From Bacteroidales bacterium (GTDB taxonomy: Bacteria; Bacteroidota; Bacteroidia; Bacteroidales; WCHB1-69), in the NCBI GenBank assembly GCA_031257735.1, contig JAIROC010000237.1, forward strand, positions 1-20,885: a stretch of DNA of 20,885 nucleotides. The letters run 5' to 3'. The position numbers and the translations under genes were made by a program. Shown in pieces: positions 6,991-13,334 of this stretch; the stretch's first letter is position 1, and the number at the start of each line of letters is the position of its first letter. The notes under the pieces are model-generated. The model did not search any database. It was not told the origin of the DNA and saw only the letters and a program-made list of their open reading frames with translations.

Positions 6991-7893
6991 ATGAAACAGT
7001 TTTTGTATGTAGTTATCTGGTTTATTCGGTGTAGATTTTTTGGGAAAAAAAGACCTTTGCAGACTGTTATTTTTATTACGAATGCCTGCAATTTATCCTG
7101 TAAACATTGTTCTGTATATGATCATCAACAGCCGATAAGCAAGACAGCAGATCAAATTCAACAGGAATTGAAATATGCTTATCGAAAAGGTTCACGATTT
7201 GTAGACTTTGAAGGCGGTGAGCCGATCTTGTGGAGAGACGGAGATAAGACTGTAAATGATTTGATACTGATGGCAAAGCAAACAGGATTTTTTTCCTGTA
7301 CCGTTACGACCAATGCGCAATTATCTTTTAGGGATAATGTAGCGGATACGGTTTGGGTGAGTTTGGATGGGGTAGGGGAGGTGCATGACAGTATTAGAGG
7401 GAAAGGCGCTTTTGCACAGGCGGAAAAGAATATTGCTGCTTGTGGGCGTTCTGCTGTTAATGTAAACATGGTAATTAATACTTTGAACTACACAAATGTT
7501 ATTCAAATGATAGAATATGTAAAAAATAATCCGTACATACATGCTATTTCGCTTAACTTTCATACGCCCTATTCGGGTACGGAATATTTATTTTTGGAAT
7601 GGGATGAAAGAGAAAAGGTAATTGATAAAATTATCCGAATGAAAAAAGCAGGCTATCCGATAATCAATTCTGTATCGGGATTAAAACTGATGAAGCATAC
7701 CATGTATAAAAAACGATGCTGGATTTCAAATTTTATTCTTGTAGACGGAACTCGTTTATCGGAATGTGCAGGCAAAGCAGCGAATGTCTGTGATAAATGC
7801 GGCTACGGTATGTCGGCTGAAATGAAAAGTATTTTCGACGGCAATCCCGATACTTTATTTGCAGGATTGAAATTACGCATGAGAAAACGCTAA
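6991..7893 (+). CDS. Radical SAM enzyme with C-terminal cysteine cluster
   Basis: This 300-residue protein has the radical SAM signature CNLSCKHC (Cys33, Cys37, Cys40), which binds the 4Fe-4S cluster that cleaves S-adenosylmethionine. The SAM-contacting GGEP motif is at residues 75-78, and VSLDG at 123-127 is a normal barrel strand. A C-terminal cluster (Cys243, Cys259, Cys267, Cys270, with CDKCGYG) could hold a second metal centre. The N-terminus (FLYVVIWFI, then RCRFFGKK) looks like an amphipathic membrane-contacting helix. The overall shape recalls HpnH, the hopanoid adenosyltransferase, and the DUF3463-type C-terminus, but I cannot assign it firmly. Its place directly behind a prenyltransferase suggests that it modifies an isoprenoid or quinone product. 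The substrate is unknown. Confidence 0.85.
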   Translation: MKQFLYVVIWFIRCRFFGKKRPLQTVIFITNACNLSCKHCSVYDHQQPISKTADQIQQELKYAYRKGSRFVDFEGGEPILWRDGDKTVNDLILMAKQTGFFSCTVTTNAQLSFRDNVADTVWVSLDGVGEVHDSIRGKGAFAQAEKNIAACGRSAVNVNMVINTLNYTNVIQMIEYVKNNPYIHAISLNFHTPYSGTEYLFLEWDEREKVIDKIIRMKKAGYPIINSVSGLKLMKHTMYKKRCWISNFILVDGTRLSECAGKAANVCDKCGYGMSAEMKSIFDGNPDTLFAGLKLRMRKR

Positions 7894-7944
7894 TTATTGA
7901 CAGATAAACATCCCTTAAAGCCGCATGAAACAAGACAATCTTTA

Positions 7945-8931
7945 TTATTCTATACCTGAAAAATATTTCATGAATTGAATACGAAGATAAGCGTCAGGAT
8001 TATTGATATTGTCAAAGCTCATTTTTCCTTTAAATTCGTCGATGGAAGCGTAATGATGTTTTTCCATCCATTCGGTTAACTCATTCAGTATTGTTTGAAT
8101 ATGTTCAATTCCTTTATTATACAAAACAGTAGCAATTTGAACGGTATCTGCTCCTGCAAGAAGTTGTTTAACCACATCTTTTCCGTTTGTGATACCTGAA
8201 GTTGCACTCAAATCACAATTGACATGATTGTACATAATGGCAATCCATCGGAGTGTATTATAAAATCCTTCTCCTTCTTTGAATATGGGAGCAGCTTTAA
8301 TGTGCATATTTTCAACATCAATGTCAGGTGCAAAAAAACGATTGAACAAGACCAAACTATTAATGCCCGTATATGAGAGAGATTGAAGCATTTTAGCAAG
8401 ACCTGAAAAATAATATCCTGTTTTCAGGGCAACAGCTATGTTCACATTTGCTTTGATATGCTCAATAATTTTAAAATAAATGTCTTCATTGACAGCGCCG
8501 AGTTTATTAAAATCTGCTGGGAGAAAAAATATATTTAATTCTAGGGCATCAGCGCCAGCATCTTCAATACGTTTAGCATAAGAGACCCAATCGCCATCCG
8601 AAGAACAGTTAATACTTGCAATAACAGGGATAGACAAGTTCTTTTTTGCTTCACGGATGATATTTCCATATTTTTCGTAAGATGCCATTTGCGTATATCC
8701 CTTTATATAGTCAAACGCATCGCGATAAGAAACATCAAAATTGGTATTATCCATGCTTTGCATAACTTCGTTAGTTATTTGTTCTTCAAAAATTGATTTA
8801 AGAACAATAGCGCCTGCGCCATATTCTTCCATTTTTTTCATTTTTTCAATGGAATTAGTCAGCCCGCAACTCCCTACGATGATAGGACTTTTTAAAGATA
8901 AGCCCATGTATTTACAACCTGTATTTGTCAT
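7945..8931 (-). CDS. Dihydroorotate dehydrogenase-like flavoprotein
   Basis: This 328-residue TIM-barrel protein belongs to the DHOD-like group found in Bacteroidota and some other phyla beside true PyrD. The FMN-binding features are present: SPIIVGSCGLT near the N-terminus, LKS (Lys45), a barrel lysine in VALKTG (Lys170), SATSGITNG (242-250) and AGADTVQIAT (259-268) for the FMN phosphate. In true class 1 enzymes the strand LELNISCPN carries the catalytic cysteine; here it reads ELNIFFLP (131-138), so that base is missing. Pyrimidine synthesis is therefore unlikely as its role. The gene is monocistronic, convergent with the radical SAM gene and about 70 bases downstream of a TATCTTTG promoter element. 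Confidence 0.88.
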   Translation of the reverse strand: MTNTGCKYMGLSLKSPIIVGSCGLTNSIEKMKKMEEYGAGAIVLKSIFEEQITNEVMQSMDNTNFDVSYRDAFDYIKGYTQMASYEKYGNIIREAKKNLSIPVIASINCSSDGDWVSYAKRIEDAGADALELNIFFLPADFNKLGAVNEDIYFKIIEHIKANVNIAVALKTGYYFSGLAKMLQSLSYTGINSLVLFNRFFAPDIDVENMHIKAAPIFKEGEGFYNTLRWIAIMYNHVNCDLSATSGITNGKDVVKQLLAGADTVQIATVLYNKGIEHIQTILNELTEWMEKHHYASIDEFKGKMSFDNINNPDAYLRIQFMKYFSGIE

Positions 8932-9002
8932 GATAATAGTGGTTTTGTTATTAATATTTTTTGAATTAAAGAGAAGATATTTATTCTACAATTTTTCAAG
9001 TG

Positions 9003-9010
9003 CAAAGATA
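9003..9010 (-). promoter_or_regulatory. Bacteroidota -7 element for the DHOD-like gene
   Basis: On the minus strand this reads TATCTTTG, matching TAnnTTTG, 72 bases upstream of the start codon. No convincing -33 box is seen. Confidence 0.55.
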
Positions 9011-9085
9011 CAACTTTTGGTAAATATACAGTTGTATTTTATGTTACCAAAATATTTATACAGGATGAAAAAGTCCGACTGTTTT

Positions 9086-9219
9086 AAGAGGTTGTGTGAA
9101 AAGTACTTCGTAACAATAGATGCTGTCATTGTTCTCTTTTCCTGACACCTTGGTGGAGGATGGAGTCTCGCAATGATGACATCGTTTGGATGCTTTTGTA
9201 TGTTTTCACACAACATCTT
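9086..9219. mobile_element. MITE-like element with 17-bp terminal inverted repeats
   Basis: The left end reads AAGAGGTTGTGTGAAAA (9086-9102) and the right end TTTTCACACAACATCTT (9203-9219), inverted copies with one mismatch. Inside is a second inner inverted pair (GTCATTG near 9125, CAATGATGAC near 9172), so the element can fold along much of its length. It encodes nothing. A related right end (TTTTCACACAGCCTCTT) lies at 11067-11083. No transposase in the window matches it, and I could not see a target duplication. Confidence 0.6.
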
Positions 9220-9235
9220 TCGTGTTTTCGCGCTT

Positions 9236-9913
9236 TTATTCTTCTTCCTCTTTACGGTTTCGTTTAGCGTAGTTAATGATATTTCTTGCTGTTTTGTAGG
9301 AGAAATAGAAGTCGGGAGATGTGGTTTTGAATAATACGATAAGTTTATCTAACTGGTCATACAAAATAGAATCTGCTTCCGAAAAAAGTTCTTTTAGATT
9401 TTTTGTATGTAAAGCGCGTTCTTCTTTTGCGATTTGAGGTCTGTTGATAAAATTTTTATAGTTTGAAATAGCCTCGTCAAGTTGTATAAAATCATTGTCT
9501 TCAATACCATACTCTCTTAATTCTGATGTATATTTTTTTGCTTCAGTTATTATATTTGTTGCAAGCGTAAGTGCGTCGTTAGCGTGTCCATGATAAAACA
9601 TGCTTTTGTTGATAGACATACTAGATAACAATACTTTATCATTTTTGTCGAAAGCAATCACATACATTGCATTTGCAATTTTTACACTACCTGCTATCAC
9701 CTCTTCAAGTGTTTTTTGTTTTTCAGCGCTATATCCACCTATGGATACTTTTGCCTGTTGTTGTGCTGTTTCACGAATAGAGGTAAGTACGCGATTCAGT
9801 GTTTCAACTAAATCTACCATCCTTTTTACATGGGCATAGATTTTCAAATTATTGGATAATATTTCTAATACTCTTTGGAGCATGTCTAATTTTGATTCCT
9901 GATAATCAGTCAT
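9236..9913 (-). CDS. Unrecognised helical protein (225 aa)
   Basis: I do not recognise this family with confidence. It is 225 residues long, with no signal peptide or membrane span, and is predicted to be almost wholly helical with leucine- and isoleucine-rich amphipathic stretches. The C-terminal third has a distinctive stretch: KNLKELFSEADSIL, then LDKLIVLFKTTSPDFYFSY, then KTARNII, then a strongly charged tail (KRNRKEEEE). Similar LDKLV...P-F-Y...AR endings occur in hypothetical proteins of Bacteroidota. It is monocistronic, with a TATCTTTG element about 105 bases upstream, and stands between a MITE-like element and the tandem arrays, which suggests accessory DNA. It contains no catalytic motif I can name. 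Confidence 0.75.
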   Translation of the reverse strand: MTDYQESKLDMLQRVLEILSNNLKIYAHVKRMVDLVETLNRVLTSIRETAQQQAKVSIGGYSAEKQKTLEEVIAGSVKIANAMYVIAFDKNDKVLLSSMSINKSMFYHGHANDALTLATNIITEAKKYTSELREYGIEDNDFIQLDEAISNYKNFINRPQIAKEERALHTKNLKELFSEADSILYDQLDKLIVLFKTTSPDFYFSYKTARNIINYAKRNRKEEEE

Positions 9914-10018
9914 AACTAATTCAATTTTAAGTTAACATTTAAATTTATTTTTACTATAGTTACGGATATTTAAGATGACGTATACATATTATTTGTCATA
10001 TCTAATAATTCCGACGTG

Positions 10019-10051
10019 CAAAGATATAATATTTTTTTCTGTTATAAGCAA
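10019..10051 (-). promoter_or_regulatory. Promoter for the 225-aa helical protein
   Basis: On the minus strand TATCTTTG (10026-10019) matches the -7 consensus, with a TTG at 10051-10049, 22 bases upstream, as a possible -33 box. It lies about 105 bases before the start codon. Confidence 0.5.
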
Positions 10052-10112
10052 TATTCTTTAATAAAGTTTCATTAAGTTTAAATAAATATATAGAAACCTG
10101 ACAATCAGTGTT

Positions 10113-10335
10113 ATATTTCGTGACTTACAATGAATATTTCGTGACTTACAATGAATATTTTATAACTTACAATGGATATTTTATAACTTACAATGGATAT
10201 TTCATGACTTACAATGAATATTTCATAACTCCAATGAATATTTCATAACTCCAATGAATATTTCATAACTTCCAATGAATATTTCATAATTTACAATGAA
10301 TATTTCACGACTTACAGTAAATATTTTGTAATTTC
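10113..10335. repeat. Tandem array 1, about 10.5 units, 21-bp period
   Basis: The unit is close to ATATTTCATGACTTACAATG plus A. Units start at 10113, 10134, 10155, 10176, 10197, 10218, 10238, 10258, 10279, 10300 and 10321. Two units (10218 and 10238) have lost a base, so the array is not kept in one reading frame. Variation is concentrated at unit positions 7-10 (CGTG, TATA, CATA, CATG). Confidence 0.9.
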
Positions 10336-10366
10336 ACTCATGAAATCCTGAATTAAAATGTATTTT

Positions 10367-10597
10367 CTATCACTTAATCAGAATATACTATCGCTTAATC
10401 AGAATATACTATCGCTTAATCAGAATATACTATCGCTTAATCAGAATATATTATCACTTCATCAGAATTTTCTATGGCTCAATCAAAATTTATTACGACT
10501 TCATCAGAAATTTCTACGACTTCATCGGAATTTTCTATGACTTCATCGAAATTTTCTATGACTTCATCGAAATTTTCTATGGCTCAATCAAAATCTT
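10367..10597. repeat. Tandem array 2, eleven units of exactly 21 bp
   Basis: The units run from CTATCGCTTAATCAGAATAT-A (first four, nearly identical) to CTATGACTTCATCGAAATTT-T (units nine and ten). All eleven are exactly 21 bp, 231 bases in total. The later units share TTTC-ATGACTT with array 1, so the two arrays look related by descent. A 60-codon frame at 10358-10540 reads heptapeptides of the type LSLNQNI. Confidence 0.92.
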
Positions 10598-10612
10598 AAG
10601 CCGATTACAACC

Positions 10613-10704
10613 GATAAAGTTTCCGTGAATGTCGATAAAGTTCGTCTCAGAATAGATAAAGTTTCCGTGGTATTGATAAAGGTTGTCTTAAAATAGATAA
10701 AGCG
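10613..10704. repeat. Tandem array 3, GATAAAG units of about 21 bp in an A-B-A-B order
   Basis: Units begin with GATAAAG at 10613, 10634, 10655, 10675 and 10696 (partial). Units one and three continue as TTTCCGTG; units two and four continue as TTCGTCTCA or GTTGTCTTA and end in AATA. The array is therefore a 42-bp dimer repeated twice. Confidence 0.85.
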
Positions 10705-10852
10705 TTATTAATAATCAATTGAAGTTTGGCTACGCCGATTTAAAAATCCCCATCGGCTTTACTTTAATGAATTACATATAATTAATAAAAATTTATTTGG
10801 GTAAATAAATAATAAACAGTAAAATAGGCAAAGACAATTAGGTATACAACAG

Positions 10853-10890
10853 AAATCCTATAGGGATGACATATCATTCCTATAGGATTT
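10853..10890. repeat. Strong 17-18-bp stem hairpin
   Basis: AAATCCTATAGG (10853-10864) pairs with CCTATAGGATTT (10879-10890), and pairing continues inward through one G-T pair to a four-base CATA loop. It is followed by a short T-rich stretch. It may act as a terminator or be a palindromic repeat; no gene ends right beside it. Confidence 0.75.
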
Positions 10891-10917
10891 TATTGACTAC
10901 TAACATTTTTTTCTACC

Positions 10918-10943
10918 GACATGTCATCCCTACGGGATTTTTT
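10918..10943. repeat. Bacteroidales-type ATCCCTACGGGAT palindromic repeat
   Basis: GACATGTC (10918-10925) is a palindrome, followed by ATCCC-TAC-GGGAT (10926-10938) and a T run. This resembles the common CCTACGGG gap repeats of Bacteroidales and has the shape of a short terminator on the plus strand. Confidence 0.55.
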
Positions 10944-11034
10944 GTCATACAAGAATAATCTGATTAGGCATATTTTGCTTTTTATTCATTAAAATAACCT
11001 TTTGTCATTCTTATCTTTATTAAAGATAGGAATA

Positions 11035-11085
11035 CAATGACGTCGTTGTTTGGACGCTTTTGTTTGTTTTCACACAGCCTCTTAA
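11035..11085. repeat. Fragment of the dispersed repeat family
   Basis: CAATGACG-CGTTGTTTGGACG at 11035-11056 is the reverse complement of the opening of the 78-bp repeats at 5581 (one difference in 22). It runs on into TTTTCACACAGCCTCTT (11067-11083), which resembles the right end of the MITE-like element at 9203-9219. It therefore links the two repeat types seen elsewhere in the window. Confidence 0.6.
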
Positions 11086-11146
11086 GCATCTTTGAACATC
11101 ATTTGAAGTCATTTTGAATAAGCCCGAATAAGTTGGCTTGTTATGA

Positions 11147-11368
11147 TTAGCATAAAAAATATTCGATGTCTTTCAAATTAATAATTATTGGTTTGTTGTC
11201 TTTGTTGCTGTTTGTAATTATTTCTTTTGGTTCGATTTTTCCTATTTTAATGTATTTCTTCTGTTTCAAGATAAAAAATGCGGCTATCAAAAAAATAATT
11301 AGAAAAAACAACACTCCATTGCAACCGAATTTGAAATTATAATTATGATTTTCTGATGGTGTATTCAT
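11147..11368 (-). CDS. Small single-span membrane protein (73 aa)
   Basis: This short protein has a polar N-terminus (about 17 residues), one strong hydrophobic span (residues 18-36, GVLFFLIIFLIAAFFIL), a positively charged flank (KQKKYIKIGK) and a polar C-terminal tail of about 30 residues. By the positive-inside rule the tail is probably cytoplasmic. A TATTTTTG element sits 60 bases upstream. It lies on the same strand as the HEPN-DUF262 genes but 224 bases beyond them, so joint function is only a possibility. I do not recognise the family, and the short length leaves some doubt that it is expressed. Confidence 0.55.
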   Translation of the reverse strand: MNTPSENHNYNFKFGCNGVLFFLIIFLIAAFFILKQKKYIKIGKIEPKEIITNSNKDNKPIIINLKDIEYFLC

Positions 11369-11427
11369 GTGTTTTTTTATAGCAATTTATTTATTTTTTT
11401 TATTATTTTATTTACTCGGAATATTAT

Positions 11428-11435
11428 CAAAAATA
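11428..11435 (-). promoter_or_regulatory. Possible -7 element for the small membrane protein
   Basis: On the minus strand this reads TATTTTTG, matching TAnnTTTG in an AT-rich context where chance matches are common. It lies 60 bases before the start of the 73-aa ORF. No -33 box is seen. Confidence 0.35.
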
Positions 11436-11592
11436 ATGCCAACAATTGTAATACCTGCTTAACGGGAAATCTGTTTCTTATATACTGCACTTCTGTAGTT
11501 TAGGATAATAAATAAATCAAATATATATTTAGTTGAGAAATAAATGAATTTATATTTAGAAGAAATGAGAGCAGAAAGGTTAGCATAATGGT

Positions 11593-12168
11593 TCATTTTA
11601 ATTTTTTCTTTAGATAATCTAAAAATAGTTCTGCTGTTTGAAAAAGGGTAAATATTTCATCTGCTGTTTTTTGTTCATAAGTATATTCTGCAAAATTACT
11701 ATGAACTAAAATATTTCGTACATGTCCTATTTCGATAAATGCGTCTATTGCTTCGCGCAATTGTTTCTTTTCCATTTTTCTTTCTTCTGTATCGCTTTCT
11801 TCTATTTCTATATCAGAGATTGCCTGCTTTTTAAAGACATCACCGAAAAGACCGAAAAATTTATTAGCGCCTTTTCCTGGTTTATCTATTTGATTTTGTT
11901 TTCCCCAATCGAAGAGTTGAAAATATTTACCGCTTATTGCTTGTTTCTCAAGAAAATTCACAATGCGTTCATCTTCATTTGATTTTGACCTTACGAAATC
12001 AGAGAGAATAGTAGTTATTTCGCGTTCGAAATAACTACCTGCCGATAAAATGAGTATTTTTCGTAAATGTTTATTTAAATCATTTGTCAGCAAAAGTTCT
12101 TTCCTTTCAAGTAAATACTTCTCTATTGCTTTATATTCATTTTTTAGTTGTTCAACAGGATTACTCAT
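11593..12168 (-). CDS. HEPN-domain protein, probable ribonuclease
   Basis: This 191-residue helical protein carries the HEPN active-site signature Rx4H as GHVRNILVHSNF (Arg151, Asn152, His156). In HEPN RNases these residues from two subunits form the RNA-cutting site. The N-terminal helices with LSAGSYFEREITTIL (41-55), the middle FFGLFGDVFKK (104-114) and the acidic break at 118-130 recall the RiboL-PSP-HEPN or MAE_28990-like groups; I cannot separate these by eye. The gene overlaps the stop of the DUF262 gene as ATGA, so the two are translated together, as is common for toxin-antitoxin or defence pairs. The inferred role is RNA cleavage after phage or DNA sensing by the partner, causing growth arrest. 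Confidence 0.8.
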   Translation of the reverse strand: MSNPVEQLKNEYKAIEKYLLERKELLLTNDLNKHLRKILILSAGSYFEREITTILSDFVRSKSNEDERIVNFLEKQAISGKYFQLFDWGKQNQIDKPGKGANKFFGLFGDVFKKQAISDIEIEESDTEERKMEKKQLREAIDAFIEIGHVRNILVHSNFAEYTYEQKTADEIFTLFQTAELFLDYLKKKLK

Positions 12169-13334
12169 AACAATTCTTTTGCTTTATCTATTCTCAATTT
12201 TACATTGGCAGTGCTGGTTGTGCTTTTTCTACTTGCATTAATAAAATCTGCATTTTCCTTTAATGTATTGACCTTCCACAAGTTAGTTTTTTTGAGATCA
12301 AGAGATTTTGATAGATATGCTTTTTCTGTCAAAGCAACAAAAATTGCCTCATAGACTGCAATATTAAATCTTTCTTTATTGAAGAATAGTTTTTGATTTA
12401 TATTCACAATTTCTGATACAAATATTTCAAATAGATTTTCAAAATATTTTATTTCTTCTGCTGAATATTTTTTTGCTTGTGCCGAAAAACCATTTAAAAA
12501 TTTAATCAGACTTGGATGATAATTATCGTGATTGGCTAACATGGCAAACCCCCTTAAAATAACTTCTATATCTTTCATATTGAGGTCAGGTGTAGGTTTT
12601 GGGGTTAGTGTTCTCCAATTGGCATTAAGATTAATGCGGTAAAGCATATCATAAAAATTTGAATGATATAAACTTGTCCGAATTTCTTGTGGTTTAAGAT
12701 TTACACTACCTGAATTTAGTCGGTTAAATATTTCAAATATTACAGAATCGCCATCATCGGGTGAATTTTGTTTGATAATTATGTTTCTGATTGTTCTAAA
12801 ATCAAAAGAATTTCTATCCTCTTCCGATAAGGTAGAATAATTCAGTTTATTGAATTTATTGTTTTTGTCGGGCAATATATCAGGAAGCTGAAGATTAAAG
12901 TCCACAAAATAATTATTGTCTGAGAGAATATCTTCAGGGAAACCTTTATTTTCGTCAAAGATATTCCTTAATTCTATTCGTTTTTCCAGTCGGGGAAATC
13001 TTTTTTTCTTAAAGAAATAAATAGTAAAATAACGTTGTTGTCCATCAATAATCAGGAAACTGTTTTTTTCTTGTGCGTATAAAAACATTTGAGGAACAGG
13101 TATCCCTATCAGCAAAGATTCTATTAATTTGGAAGCACGTTTTATATCCCAAACATAATTGCGTTGAAATCCGGGTATATTTACAATTCCGGAATCAATA
13201 AAATCGTACAAAGTACGAACATTAAAATCATTTGGAGACACAGAAATATCATATTCTGAGAAACTAATATCTTGCTCTTGGTCGTCATCGCCTTCATATA
13301 GAGCATTTCTTTCGATTTCTAATTCTTCTGACAT
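12165..13334 (-). CDS. DUF262 (ParB/GmrSD-N-like) protein
   Basis: This 389-residue protein has the DUF262 core: NIPGFQRNYVW (residues 52-62), the strictly conserved IDGQQR (96-101) and the later IFNRLNSGSVNLKPQEIR (202-219). DUF262 has a ParB-like nucleotide-binding fold and is the N-terminal half of GmrSD and of SspE, which restrict modified phage DNA. Those proteins also carry an HNH nuclease domain (DUF1524). Here I see no HNH motif in the C-terminal 170 residues, which are helical. The first 30 residues are acidic (DDDQEQD). The HEPN gene is coupled to its end, so the effector may be the HEPN protein. It has a good TTTG-N20-TATCTTTG promoter. Confidence 0.88.
   Translation of the reverse strand: MSEELEIERNALYEGDDDQEQDISFSEYDISVSPNDFNVRTLYDFIDSGIVNIPGFQRNYVWDIKRASKLIESLLIGIPVPQMFLYAQEKNSFLIIDGQQRYFTIYFFKKKRFPRLEKRIELRNIFDENKGFPEDILSDNNYFVDFNLQLPDILPDKNNKFNKLNYSTLSEEDRNSFDFRTIRNIIIKQNSPDDGDSVIFEIFNRLNSGSVNLKPQEIRTSLYHSNFYDMLYRINLNANWRTLTPKPTPDLNMKDIEVILRGFAMLANHDNYHPSLIKFLNGFSAQAKKYSAEEIKYFENLFEIFVSEIVNINQKLFFNKERFNIAVYEAIFVALTEKAYLSKSLDLKKTNLWKVNTLKENADFINASRKSTTSTANVKLRIDKAKELL

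Larger units (their letters stand above)
8932..9235. other. Gap of 304 bases holding a promoter and a MITE-like element
   Basis: This gap holds the promoter of the DHOD-like gene (9003-9010) and the 134-bp inverted-repeat element listed at 9086-9219. The frames here (8741-9145 plus, 8986-9216 minus) are shadows of that repeat and of the neighbouring gene. Confidence 0.6.
9914..11146. other. 1.2-kb gene-free region filled with tandem arrays and hairpin repeats
   Basis: No gene can be supported here. From left to right it holds the promoter of the 225-aa gene, three tandem arrays with 21-bp periods (listed separately), a weak stem-loop GCCGAT/ATCGGC at 10734-10757, a strong hairpin at 10853-10890, a CCTACGGGAT-type repeat at 10918-10943, and a fragment of dispersed repeat at 11035-11085. 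Confidence 0.7.

Noticed and set aside
10358..10540. 60-codon frame of LSLNQNI heptads
   Set aside because: It is fully explained by array 2. A second frame in the same array is also open, and there is no ribosome site or promoter signal. It is kept only as an observation.
10113..10704. CRISPR array
   Set aside because: Units are directly adjacent with no unique spacers, 21 bp is too short for a CRISPR repeat, and no cas gene is present.
11369..11592. tRNA, small RNA or attachment site between the small membrane protein and the HEPN gene
   Set aside because: No cloverleaf or duplicated attachment sequence could be seen, only AT-rich spacer with a possible promoter element.
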